DNA of 64,000 nt, taken from Mitsuokella sp. oral taxon 131 str. W9106 (GTDB lineage: Bacteria; Bacillota; Negativicutes; Selenomonadales; Selenomonadaceae). The position numbers were made by a program, and so were the translations under genes. The DNA lies in the NCBI RefSeq assembly GCF_000469545.1, contig NZ_KI273051.1, forward strand, positions 1 through 64,000, read 5' to 3'. Below are positions 35,179 through 43,389 of the stretch, one piece after another (the stretch's first letter is position 1; every line of letters begins with the position of its first letter). The notes under the pieces were generated by a model, which had not been told where the DNA came from, ran no database searches, and was given only the letters and a program-made list of their open reading frames with translations.

Positions 35179-36615
35179 ATGGTTACATTCTTAGGGGCGC
35201 TTGCGACACTCATCATCGGCTATTTCGTCTACGGCAAGATCGTCGAGCATGTCTTTGGCCCGACGGACAAGCCGACCCCCGCACTCGTCCACAACGACGG
35301 CGTTGACTACATACCGCTGCCGACGTGGAAGGTCTTCATGATCCAGCTCTTGAATATCGCAGGGCTCGGACCGATCTTCGGTGCGCTCGGCGGCGCGCTT
35401 TGGGGGCCGTCGGTCTACTTTTGGATCGTCTTCGGTACGATTTTCGCCGGCGGCGTGCACGATTACCTTTCGGGCATGATCTCGCTGCGCGAGGACGGCA
35501 AGAGCATCTCGGAGGTCGTCGGGCATCACATGGGACCGGTCATGCTCTTTGTCATGCGTATTTTCTCGGTCGTCCTGCTCGTGCTCGTCGGCACGGTCTT
35601 CATGACGGGCCCGGCAGGCCTCATCGCAAAGCTCACGGGCATTGCGGTCACGATCGTCCTTCCGTGCGTGCTCATCTACTACTTCCTCGCGACATTGCTC
35701 CCGATCGACACGATCATTGCGCGGTTCTATCCAATCTTCGGCGTCTGCCTCATCGTCATGGCACTCGGCATCATGGGCGGCATGCTCTTTGGCGTCGGCG
35801 GCCATACGATGCCGGATATGCAGCTTGCCAACCTGCATCCGAAAGGGGATGCGATGCCGATTTGGCCGCTGATGTTCATCACGGTCGCCTGCGGCGCGGT
35901 CTCCGGCTTCCATTCGACACAGTCGCCGATCATGGCGCGCTGCCTGAAGGATGAACGCCTTGGCCGGCCGGTCTTCTACGGCGCAATGGTCTCAGAAGGC
36001 ATCATCGCCCTCATCTGGGCGGCAGCCGGTGTGACGTTCTACGATGGCACGGGCGGGCTTGGCGCTGCACTCGCAGCCGGCGGTCCCGGTACCGTCGTCT
36101 ACGATATCTGCGTCGGCTTCATGGGCGGCTCGGGCAGCTTCACGGGCTACATCGGCGCGACGCTCGCGATGCTCGGCGTCATCGCCTGCCCGATCACGTC
36201 GGGCGATACGGCATTCCGCAGCGCGCGCCTGACGCTCGCCGACTGGCTCGGCGTCGAGCAGAAGCAGAGCATGAAGCGGCTGATGTTCGCCGTCCCGCTT
36301 CTCGCCATCGGCGGCATCCTTTCGCAGATGGACTTCAACATCGTTTGGCGTTACTTCTCGTGGACGAACCAGACGCTCGCGATGATCGTCCTTTGGACGG
36401 GCGCGGTCTATCTCTACCGTACGAAGAAAGACAGCCTCGCTTATATCATTCCTGCCGTTCCCGCGGTATTCATGTCGGCTGTCACGTCGACGTACATCCT
36501 GCAGGCTCCGGAAGGATTCAAGCTCACGACGAGCATCACGTACCCCGCCGGCATCGTATTCGCGATCCTCTGCCTGATCCTCTTCGCACGCAGTACGGTG
36601 CTGAAAAAGGCATAA
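35179..36615 (+). CDS. CstA-family (carbon starvation) transporter
   Basis: A 478-residue membrane protein of the CstA family, in the shorter size class typical of Firmicutes. Typical stretches include FMIQLLNIAGLGPIFGALGG, GGVHDYLSGMISLREDGKSI, GFHSTQSPIMARCLKDE and PITSGDTAFRSARLTLADWL. CstA-type proteins import peptides or pyruvate; the substrate here is not decided. ATG 35179 is seven bases after GAGGTG. No LytTR or two-component regulator lies nearby. Confidence 0.88.
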   Translation: MVTFLGALATLIIGYFVYGKIVEHVFGPTDKPTPALVHNDGVDYIPLPTWKVFMIQLLNIAGLGPIFGALGGALWGPSVYFWIVFGTIFAGGVHDYLSGMISLREDGKSISEVVGHHMGPVMLFVMRIFSVVLLVLVGTVFMTGPAGLIAKLTGIAVTIVLPCVLIYYFLATLLPIDTIIARFYPIFGVCLIVMALGIMGGMLFGVGGHTMPDMQLANLHPKGDAMPIWPLMFITVACGAVSGFHSTQSPIMARCLKDERLGRPVFYGAMVSEGIIALIWAAAGVTFYDGTGGLGAALAAGGPGTVVYDICVGFMGGSGSFTGYIGATLAMLGVIACPITSGDTAFRSARLTLADWLGVEQKQSMKRLMFAVPLLAIGGILSQMDFNIVWRYFSWTNQTLAMIVLWTGAVYLYRTKKDSLAYIIPAVPAVFMSAVTSTYILQAPEGFKLTTSITYPAGIVFAILCLILFARSTVLKKA

Positions 36616-36650
36616 GCTTTGATTCTTGCGTATCCATCGCATTCATTCGA

Positions 36651-36679
36651 AAAGGCTCTTCTGCGCGGAGAGCCTTTTT
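36651..36679 (+). terminator. Terminator after CstA-family gene
   Basis: AAAGGCTCT / AGAGCCTTT stem followed by TTT and G, 35 bases after the stop. Confidence 0.85.
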
Positions 36680-36811
36680 GATATGGTTTTTGCTTTTTCC
36701 TGCCGTCGTGATTGGGTTTCGTGCGATTTGGGATTTAGAAGGTATTTTTTCATTTTTCGCGAAATACATATACGACATAGGATGAATGAATCAAACGGAA
36801 AAGGGGGTGGC

Positions 36812-38245
36812 ATGATGTCTGCTTTTTTGCATGACGATTTTCTGCTCGATACGGAACTCGCACAGCGTCTCTACCATGTGTACGCAGAAAATCTGCCCAT
36901 CATCGATTATCACACGCATCTCGCTGCGCGCGATCTCGCCGAGAACCGCCGCGATCCAAATCCTGCCGCAGTCTTTTGCGATACGCCGTTTTCACAGCGG
37001 ACGATGCGGGCGGCAGGCGTGCCTGAGGAAATCATCGCGGGACGCATCGGGACGCCGCGTGAGCGTTTTGATCACTTTGCAGCCGTGCTCGTACAGGCGG
37101 CGGGAAGCCCGCTCCATCTTTGGACGCACCTCGTCCTGCGTCGCTGCTTCGACTGCGATCTCGTGCTCTCGCCCAAGACGGCGGGTTCCGTATGGGCGCA
37201 CTGCAGGGCGCGGCTCGCCACACCGCGCTTTGGCATGGAAGAGATCCTGCAGCGCGGCAGGGTGGAGCTCGTCTGCACGAACGACGACGCGGCAGACGAG
37301 CTGAACTATCATAAAGCCCTGCGCGAGACGCATGCGGGAGAGGAGGCGGGAGGGCTTGTCGTCCTGCCGACGCTCCATCTCGGTGCGTCGCTTGCAATCG
37401 GACATCCCGATTGGGGCAATTACATACGCTATCGGATCGGGCAGTTGGCAGATGTCGACATCACGACGATGCGCGATCTGCGCGAGGCATTGGAAAAGCG
37501 GTTCGACGCATTCGCAGCGCTCGGCTGCCGCACAGCCGATCTGCCGCTTTCCACCATTTGCTGGCGTGAGGCGGCGGAGTACGAGCTCGACGATATCGTC
37601 GGGCGCCTCGTGAACGGGCGCGGCGCGCCGGGCCATGAGGAGATCGCGAAGTGCCAGACGGCGATCCTGAAGTTCGCAGGAGAGATGTGCGCGGCGCGCG
37701 GCTGGATCATGCAGATCCATATGGGCGTACTGCGCGGGCAGAACCGCACGATGGCGGCGCGGCTCGGACGGGATGCAGGCTTTGACTCCATCAGCGCGGC
37801 GACGGATGGGAGCGGGCTCGCTGCCCTTCTGGACAATCTGACGCACAGGGGAGTGCTGCCGCGCATGGTCGTCAGCTCGATGAATCCCGCTGCGCAGGTT
37901 GTCATCGGCTCCGTGCTCGGCGCATTTCAAAGCGGGGGGGCAGCCGGTGCCGGGAAGCTGCAGCAGGGGCTTTCATGGGTTGCAGCCCAGACGCGAGGCG
38001 GGCTTTTCGCGCAGCTCACAGAGCTTGCGTCGCTCGGCGTCTTGGGCAGGACGATCGCACCCGCGAGTGAGGCGATAAGTGCCTTTTCATGGACGCGTCA
38101 CGAGCAGTATCGCCGCGTCCTCTGCACATTCCTTGCACATCTCGTCGACCTTGGCGTCTGCCCGGAGGATGAGGAGGCGCTCGGCCATATCGTCCAGGAC
38201 GTGTGCTACCACAACGTGCAGCAGTATTTTTTAGGCAAGGAGTAA
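36812..38245 (+). CDS. uxaC: Uronate (glucuronate) isomerase
   Basis: A 477-residue amidohydrolase-fold enzyme that interconverts glucuronate/fructuronate and galacturonate/tagaturonate. The metal-binding DYHTHLAARDL is near residues 28-38, with QIHMGVLRGQNRTM, FSWTRHEQYRRVLC and VVSSMNPAAQ later. The usual DSIGD-like stretch is altered (GFDSISAATDGSG), so it is a divergent member. ATG codons at 36812 and 36815 lie after AAGGGGGTGG. No other hexuronate genes are in the window. The next gene starts four bases later. Confidence 0.85.
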   Translation: MMSAFLHDDFLLDTELAQRLYHVYAENLPIIDYHTHLAARDLAENRRDPNPAAVFCDTPFSQRTMRAAGVPEEIIAGRIGTPRERFDHFAAVLVQAAGSPLHLWTHLVLRRCFDCDLVLSPKTAGSVWAHCRARLATPRFGMEEILQRGRVELVCTNDDAADELNYHKALRETHAGEEAGGLVVLPTLHLGASLAIGHPDWGNYIRYRIGQLADVDITTMRDLREALEKRFDAFAALGCRTADLPLSTICWREAAEYELDDIVGRLVNGRGAPGHEEIAKCQTAILKFAGEMCAARGWIMQIHMGVLRGQNRTMAARLGRDAGFDSISAATDGSGLAALLDNLTHRGVLPRMVVSSMNPAAQVVIGSVLGAFQSGGAAGAGKLQQGLSWVAAQTRGGLFAQLTELASLGVLGRTIAPASEAISAFSWTRHEQYRRVLCTFLAHLVDLGVCPEDEEALGHIVQDVCYHNVQQYFLGKE

Positions 38246-38248
38246 AGC

Positions 38249-38707
38249 ATGGCAGAGGAAAAGAAAGGCGTCGAGACGAACACGAAGGCACTGCAGTTTC
38301 AGGAATTCCTGATGGAAAACGAGATTGATGTATTCAGTACGGAGTCGACGGATGATGCGCGTCAGACCGTCATCTTCCGTTCGCGCATCGAAGCGTGTGG
38401 GCAGATCCTCCCGATGGCCATTTTCATCGATACGAGCATTTTCACGATCATTCGGACGCAGATCATCGCGGCACTGCCTGCGGACAGGCAGCCGCGCATC
38501 AAGGCGTACCTCAATGAACTCAACCTGCGGTTCAAGATCTTTAAGTACTACATGCGCGACGACGGCACGGTATTTTTGGAAGTCTGCCTGCCGTTTGTCG
38601 ATGAGACATTCGACAGCAAGATGGTGCAGCTCATCCTGAGCGTCATCGTCCAGCATCTCGAAGATACCTATGAGGAAATCATGGGACACATTTGGGGAGG
38701 AGAGTAA
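38249..38707 (+). CDS. YbjN-like protein
   Basis: A 152-residue soluble protein. The mix of strands and helices, with FQEFLMENEIDVFSTEST, LRFKIFKYYMRDDGTVFLEV and a C-terminal helix, looks like the YbjN/T3SS-chaperone-like family of sensory or chaperone-type proteins. No catalytic residues are evident. It is only three bases behind uxaC and probably co-transcribed, although a functional link is not obvious. Confidence 0.6.
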   Translation: MAEEKKGVETNTKALQFQEFLMENEIDVFSTESTDDARQTVIFRSRIEACGQILPMAIFIDTSIFTIIRTQIIAALPADRQPRIKAYLNELNLRFKIFKYYMRDDGTVFLEVCLPFVDETFDSKMVQLILSVIVQHLEDTYEEIMGHIWGGE

Positions 38708-38766
38708 GGAGCGGATAAAAGGGCATAAAATTTTATATGCTGTGTGTATCAAGAGGAGGGCTCATC

Positions 38767-38979
38767 ATGCACTTGAAAGCCACCATAACGGTCAAGAAGC
38801 TGCGCTGCAAGGGCTGCGGCATCTGCGTGGCATTCTGCCCGAAGCATGTTCTTGCAGTCGACGCCCTGAGCAAGGTGTTCATTCGCGACGCAGAAGCGTG
38901 TATCGGCTGCGGGCAATGCGAGCTGCGCTGCCCCGACTACGCGATATTCGCGGACAAGGTGAAGGGGGCGGCAGTATGA
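38767..38979 (+). CDS. korD: 2-oxoacid:ferredoxin oxidoreductase, ferredoxin-type delta subunit
   Basis: A 70-residue 2[4Fe-4S] ferredoxin with CKGCGICVAFCP and CIGCGQCELRCP. It is the electron-transfer subunit of the Kor complex and starts the four-gene unit. The ATG follows AGAGGAGGG. It ends in an ATGA overlap with korA. Confidence 0.9.
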   Translation: MHLKATITVKKLRCKGCGICVAFCPKHVLAVDALSKVFIRDAEACIGCGQCELRCPDYAIFADKVKGAAV

Positions 38980-40118
38980 CGAAGGCAAGGCTGATGCAGG
39001 GAAACGAGGCGTGTGCCGAGGGGGCGCTCGCGGCAGGCGTCAATTTCTTCGCAGGCTACCCGATCACGCCGTCTACGGAGATCGCCGAGACGATGGCGCG
39101 CCTTTTGCCGAAGCGCGGCGGCACGTTCGTCCAGATGGAGGACGAGATCGCGAGCATGGGCGCCATACTCGGCGCCTCGCTTGCAGGCGCAAAGGTCATG
39201 GATGCGACGAGCGGACCTGGCTTTTCGCTCAAGCAGGAGCTCATCGGCTACGCGGCGTGCGCGGAGATCCCGTGCGTGGTTGCGCTCGTGCAGCGCGTCG
39301 GTCCATCGACCGGGCAGCCGACGGCGCCTTCGCAGGGCGATGTCATGCAGACGCGGTGGGGGACGCACGGCGATCATTCGATCCTCGTGCTCTCGCCGTG
39401 GAGCGTTCGCGAGACGTTCGACGCATCCGTCCTGGCGGTGAACTACGCGGAACGTTTCCGCATGCCGGTCATCCTGCTCCTCGACGAGATCGTCGGGCAT
39501 CTGCGCGAGCGCGTCGTGCTCCCTGAGCACGTGGAGACTTATCCGCGCCGCAAGCCGAAGAAGACGCGCGCGGAAGGCTATCAGCCGTTCGCGCCGGATG
39601 ACGATCTCGTGCCAAACGTCGCGGACTTCGGCACGGGCTATCACATCCACGTGACGGGACTCATCCACGACGAGACGGGATTCCCATCGGGGAGCCCTGC
39701 GGTGACGGCGGAAGCGATCCGCCGCATGCAGGAAAAAATTGCCCGCGCAGGCGAGGGAATCGTGCATACGGAAGCGTCTTTCATGGAGGACGCCAAGTGG
39801 GCCGTCGTCGCGTTCGGCGGCACGGCGCGGACGGCTTACGAGGCGGTGCGCACGATGCGGGCACGCGGCGGGAAGGTCGGGCTTTTGCGCCTCATGACGA
39901 TCTGGCCGTTTGCGGACGCAGTGATCGCGCGTCTCGCGAAACAGGTGCGCGGCATTTTGGTCGCGGAACTCAGCTACGGGCAGATCGTCCACGAAGTGCG
40001 GCGCGCGGCGGCAGGCGCATGTCCCGTTGCGCTCTGTGCGAAGTACAATATGAAGGCGTTTGAGCCGGCGGAAATCGTAGCGGGCATCGAGAAGCTGATG
40101 GGAGGCGATGTGAAATGA
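38976..40118 (+). CDS. korA: 2-oxoglutarate:ferredoxin oxidoreductase alpha subunit
   Basis: A 380-residue subunit carrying the pyrimidine-binding and transketolase C-terminal domains. Typical stretches are QGNEACAEGALAAGVNFFAG, YPITPSTEIAE, QMEDEIASMGAILGASLAGA and TSGPGFSLKQELIGYA. The complex converts 2-oxoglutarate plus CoA to succinyl-CoA with reduced ferredoxin, or runs in reverse for carbon fixation in anaerobes. Gene order DABC and four-base overlaps at both ends support one complex. A 2-oxoisovalerate substrate cannot be excluded. Confidence 0.92.
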   Translation: MTKARLMQGNEACAEGALAAGVNFFAGYPITPSTEIAETMARLLPKRGGTFVQMEDEIASMGAILGASLAGAKVMDATSGPGFSLKQELIGYAACAEIPCVVALVQRVGPSTGQPTAPSQGDVMQTRWGTHGDHSILVLSPWSVRETFDASVLAVNYAERFRMPVILLLDEIVGHLRERVVLPEHVETYPRRKPKKTRAEGYQPFAPDDDLVPNVADFGTGYHIHVTGLIHDETGFPSGSPAVTAEAIRRMQEKIARAGEGIVHTEASFMEDAKWAVVAFGGTARTAYEAVRTMRARGGKVGLLRLMTIWPFADAVIARLAKQVRGILVAELSYGQIVHEVRRAAAGACPVALCAKYNMKAFEPAEIVAGIEKLMGGDVK

Positions 40119-40957
40119 GTGCAGAGCAGACAGCAGAGCGGAGCTTCGAGCGGTATTTCCGCGCGAATCGCCTTCCGCATCTTTGGTGCCCCGGCTGCGG
40201 CAACGGCATTGCGATGAAGGCGATCGTGCAGGCGATCGAAAAGAAAGGGCTTTCGCAGGACGATACGGTCATCGTCTCGGGCATCGGCTGCTCATCGCGT
40301 GCGTCTGGCTACATGGACTTCGATACGCTCCATACGGCGCATGGCCGCGCCATCCCATTCGCGACGGGCATCAAGCTCGCAAATCCCAAGCTGAACGTCG
40401 TCGTCATCACAGGCGACGGCGACTGCACGGCGATTGGCGGCAATCACTTCATCCACGGCTGCAGGCGCAATATCGATCTCACCGTTGTACTCTTCAACAA
40501 CAACATCTATGGCATGACGGGCGGGCAGGCATCGCCGACGACGCCGCTCGGCGCGAAGGCGACGACGGCGCCTTACGGCTCGGTTGACCGTCCGTTCGAT
40601 GCGTGCCGGCTCGCTGAAGCATCGGGCGCGACGTATGTCGCGCGCTCGACGGCTTTTCACGTCAGGCATCTGTCCGATATGATTGCGGGCGGATTCGACA
40701 ACAAGGGATTCTCGTTCATCGAGGCAATGGTGCAGTGCCCGACGGCGTACGGGCGCAAGAACAAGATGGCGAGTCCTGCCGCGATGATGGAGTGGATGCG
40801 CGATCATGCGGTCATGAAAGCGGCGTTTGACAAGCTGCCGGACACAGAAAAGAGCGCGGGGAGATTTCCGATCGGACTTCTCTATCAGAGCGAGGATGTG
40901 GATTATGATACGGCTTACGAGGTCGTCAAGGAGCGCGCGGGAGGTGCGGGGAAATGA
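40115..40957 (+). CDS. korB: 2-oxoglutarate:ferredoxin oxidoreductase beta subunit
   Basis: A 280-residue thiamine diphosphate-binding subunit. CPGCGNG near the N-terminus holds Fe-S-site-type cysteines of this family. GIGCSSRASGYMDFDTLH, ATGIKLANP and the TPP motif TGDGDCTAIGGNHFIHGCRR, then NNNIYGMTGGQASPTTPLG, are all present. It overlaps korA and korC by four bases each. Confidence 0.93.
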   Translation: MSAEQTAERSFERYFRANRLPHLWCPGCGNGIAMKAIVQAIEKKGLSQDDTVIVSGIGCSSRASGYMDFDTLHTAHGRAIPFATGIKLANPKLNVVVITGDGDCTAIGGNHFIHGCRRNIDLTVVLFNNNIYGMTGGQASPTTPLGAKATTAPYGSVDRPFDACRLAEASGATYVARSTAFHVRHLSDMIAGGFDNKGFSFIEAMVQCPTAYGRKNKMASPAAMMEWMRDHAVMKAAFDKLPDTEKSAGRFPIGLLYQSEDVDYDTAYEVVKERAGGAGK

Positions 40958-41541
40958 AGCAGCAGCTTAGGCTATCAGGCTCCGGCGGACAGGGCGTCAT
41001 CACGGCGGCGATTATCTTTGCCGAGGCGGCCGTCGCGGACGGACTGGAGGCCGTGCAGTCGCAGTCGTACGGACCTGAAGCGCGCGGCGGCGCGTCGAAG
41101 TCCGAAGTTATCGTGAGCGACGAGCCGATCTATCACCCGCACGTCGAACATCCCAATCTCGTGCTCGCGATGACGCAGAAGGCGGCGGACAAGTATTTCA
41201 TCGATTTGCGCGAAGACGGCCTGCTCGTGCTCGATGAGCAGCTCGTGCCCAAACCGCCGAAGTTTGCCCGTGCCTTTCGCATTCCGATTACGAAGCTGGC
41301 GGTGGAAGAAGTCGGCAAACCCCTCTTTGCGAACATCGTCGCGCTCGGCGCACTTGTGCGCTTGACGCAGCTCGTCCCGCTTGAGGCGGTCCGGACGAGC
41401 GTCGCGAATCGCGTGCCGCCGCATACGGTCGAGCCGAATATGAAAGCGCTTCGAGTCGGCTGGGATGCGGCGGGAAAAGGCATGGAAAAGCAAGGCATGG
41501 GAGCTTTTACGCCCAAAGCCGGCGCAGGAGGAGCGCGATGA
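40954..41541 (+). CDS. korC: 2-oxoglutarate:ferredoxin oxidoreductase gamma subunit
   Basis: A 195-residue protein with SGSGGQGVITAAIIFAEAA at the start, SQSYGPEARGGASKSEVIVS, and VALGALVRLTQLVP, the usual gamma-domain motifs that bind CoA-side elements. The last 35 bases overlap the convergent membrane-protein gene at 41507. Confidence 0.92.
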   Translation: MKQQLRLSGSGGQGVITAAIIFAEAAVADGLEAVQSQSYGPEARGGASKSEVIVSDEPIYHPHVEHPNLVLAMTQKAADKYFIDLREDGLLVLDEQLVPKPPKFARAFRIPITKLAVEEVGKPLFANIVALGALVRLTQLVPLEAVRTSVANRVPPHTVEPNMKALRVGWDAAGKGMEKQGMGAFTPKAGAGGAR

Positions 41542-41788
41542 AGCAGACAATGGCGACGCCGAACGTGAAGCGTTCGATGCAGCGTACGGGGTAGGCATAC
41601 TGCATCGGCAGGTCGATGACGCGCGGCACGTTGCGCGCGAGCAGAGACGACGCGACGGAGGCGTCCAAGAGAACTTCTGCGAGCGGCATGGCGTGTGCGC
41701 GGAAGATCGCGCGAAGGAAGAGAAGGACGGCAACGGCAATGAGTGCGTAGGCGAGTTTTTCGCGGTGCTTATGGAGTTTATGGAACAT
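41507..41788 (-). CDS. Small membrane protein of unknown function
   Basis: About 93 residues with two hydrophobic segments (LAYALIAVAVLLFLRAIF near the start and FTFGVAIVCFIALLLRRLW at the end). ATG 41788 has AAAGGA six bases upstream. I recognise no family. It converges on and overlaps korC by 35 bases, which is unusual in this window. Confidence 0.6.
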   Translation of the reverse strand: MFHKLHKHREKLAYALIAVAVLLFLRAIFRAHAMPLAEVLLDASVASSLLARNVPRVIDLPMQYAYPVRCIERFTFGVAIVCFIALLLRRLWA

Positions 41789-41870
41789 GACAGATCCTTT
41801 GGGCTCATGATGAAACGCTTCGAAGCAACGATTCAACTATTCTTCAATTATTCTGCAAGCGGGTGAAAGA

Positions 41871-41902
41871 ATCCTTCTCGTTTTGTGAGAGGGATCTTTT
41901 TC
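41871..41902 (+). terminator. Terminator upstream of apbE
   Basis: ATCCTTCTC / GAGAGGGAT stem (one G-T pair) followed by CTTTTT. It probably ends korDABC read-through before apbE. Confidence 0.65.
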
Positions 41903-41946
41903 TGCCGGGATTGCGGGATTTCGAGACTTTTATGAGGAGAATGGAG

Positions 41947-42957
41947 ATGCGGATGAAAGGGCTGTATTTCGGAATGGCATTCTTGCTTGCCCTCATGCTT
42001 TCCGGCTGCGGGCAGGAAAAACACGTGGAAAAGAGTGAAATCCTCATGGATACGGTCGTGCAGCTCTCGGCGACGGGCGAGGAGGCGGAGGAAGCCGTTG
42101 CGGAAGGGCTCGCCCGCCTGCATGAAATCGACCGCGTCGCGGGCGAAGGCGAGGACAGCGATGCGGCGCGCCTTGCCGCTGCAGCAGGCACGGGCGAGTG
42201 GGTGAAACTGTCGCCGGATGTCTATCATATCCTCGTCGTATCGCAGGCGTATTCCAAAAAGACGGGCGGCGCGTGGGATGTGACGACAGGGGCAGCGACG
42301 GCGCTGTGGGCGATCGGGCGGAAGGGCGAGCACGTGCCGGCGGAGGCGGAACGGATCGAGGCGCGCGCACATACGGGCTGGCAGAAGCTCGAGCTACGGG
42401 AGGACGGCTCTGCCAGGCTCTTGGAGGCAGGCATGAAGATTGATCTCGGCGGCATCGCGAAAGGCTACGCGGCAGACGCGGTGCGAAAGATCTATGAAGC
42501 GCATCGTGTGAAGAGCGGGCTCATCAACCTCGGCACGAGTTCGATTTACGCCGTCGGGGAAAAGCCAGATGGCACGCCGTTTCGCGTGGGGATACGCGAT
42601 CCGCGCGGCGCAGATGCAAAGGCGATGCTCGCTGCCGTGCCGCTAAAGGATGCGGCGCTCTCCTCGTCGGGCGACTACGAGCGATTCTTCGAGCAGGACG
42701 GCGTGCGCTATCACCATATCATGGATCCGGCGACGTGTGCGCCCGCGCGAAGCGGCGTGACGGGCGTCGCCGTCCGCGTCGATGGCGGCGAGCCGGACGC
42801 GGGGCTTCGCTCCGACTTATTGGCGACAGCGCTTTTCATCATGGGATACGTGCGCGGCATGGATTTCCTCGCAGGCGAGACGGGCACCGAGGGACTCTTT
42901 GTCGATGAGAGGGGCGAGGTCTATGCGACGGACAGCATCCGCTCGCAAATGGAATAA
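41947..42957 (+). CDS. apbE: ApbE lipoprotein, FAD:protein FMN transferase
   Basis: About 336 residues. A lipoprotein signal ends LALMLSGC. Family features are GAWDVTTGAATALWAIG, MKIDLGGIAKGYAADAVRKI, GLINLGTSSIYAVGEKPDGT and DAALSSSGDYERFFEQDGVR followed by YHHIMDPATCAP. It attaches FMN from FAD to Thr residues of exported or membrane proteins such as Rnf/Nqr subunits, which are not in the window. The most likely start is ATG 41947 or 41953; earlier in-frame codons would spoil the signal peptide. Confidence 0.88.
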   Translation: MRMKGLYFGMAFLLALMLSGCGQEKHVEKSEILMDTVVQLSATGEEAEEAVAEGLARLHEIDRVAGEGEDSDAARLAAAAGTGEWVKLSPDVYHILVVSQAYSKKTGGAWDVTTGAATALWAIGRKGEHVPAEAERIEARAHTGWQKLELREDGSARLLEAGMKIDLGGIAKGYAADAVRKIYEAHRVKSGLINLGTSSIYAVGEKPDGTPFRVGIRDPRGADAKAMLAAVPLKDAALSSSGDYERFFEQDGVRYHHIMDPATCAPARSGVTGVAVRVDGGEPDAGLRSDLLATALFIMGYVRGMDFLAGETGTEGLFVDERGEVYATDSIRSQME

Positions 42958-42985
42958 ATGCGGATCATCCATGCAGGGAATCAAG

Positions 42986-43037
42986 GCATAAAAAAGGCGG
43001 CTGCGCGAGATGCTCTCATGCAGCCGCCTTTTTATGC
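42986..43037. terminator. Bidirectional terminator between apbE and rpmF
   Basis: A near-perfect 18-base stem GCATAAAAAAGGCGGCTGC / GCAGCCGCCTTTTTATGC with A and T tracts on both flanks serves both convergent genes. Confidence 0.9.
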
Positions 43038-43041
43038 GGGA

Positions 43042-43221
43042 TTACTCCGCTGCGGCGACGACTTCCTTGCCGTTGTAGTAACCGCATTCCGGACAAACGT
43101 GGTGCGGCATTTTCGGCTCGTGGCACTGCGGGCAGGAGACGAAGCCGGGGGCTTCGAGCTTCCAGTTCGCGCGACGCCGGTCGCGGCGTGCCTTCGAGGT
43201 TTTGCGCTTTGGTACTGCCAT
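43042..43221 (-). CDS. rpmF: 50S ribosomal protein L32
   Basis: 59 residues, [20 protein letters not shown] at the start, with the zinc-ribbon cysteines CPQC and CPEC. GGAGGTG lies six bases before the ATG. The usual DUF177 (yceD) neighbour is not next to it. It is a single-gene unit with its own promoter. Confidence 0.96.
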   Translation of the reverse strand: MAVPKRKTSKARRDRRRANWKLEAPGFVSCPQCHEPKMPHHVCPECGYYNGKEVVAAAE

Positions 43222-43330
43222 GGGTTTCACCTCCGAGATTCACGTATCTTGCGTTTTGTGAGATCCATGCAGGGTCGGTTGATGCTGATGGATGATTCAC
43301 TTGGATGTTCGTCTTCCGACATACTAGGAT

Positions 43331-43359
43331 ATAGTATCAGTTTTTTTGCGTGCGTGCAA
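43331..43359 (-). promoter_or_regulatory. Promoter of rpmF
   Basis: Minus strand: TTGCAC (43354-43359), 17-base spacer, TACTAT (43331-43336). Confidence 0.6.
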
Positions 43360-43389
43360 GCCTTTTTTCCGCTTGCAGGCCGTTTCCCG

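Noticed and set aside
38726-38743. Near-palindrome GCATAAAATTTTATATGC before korD as an operator
   Set aside because: Short, AT-rich and imperfect; no promoter geometry supports it.
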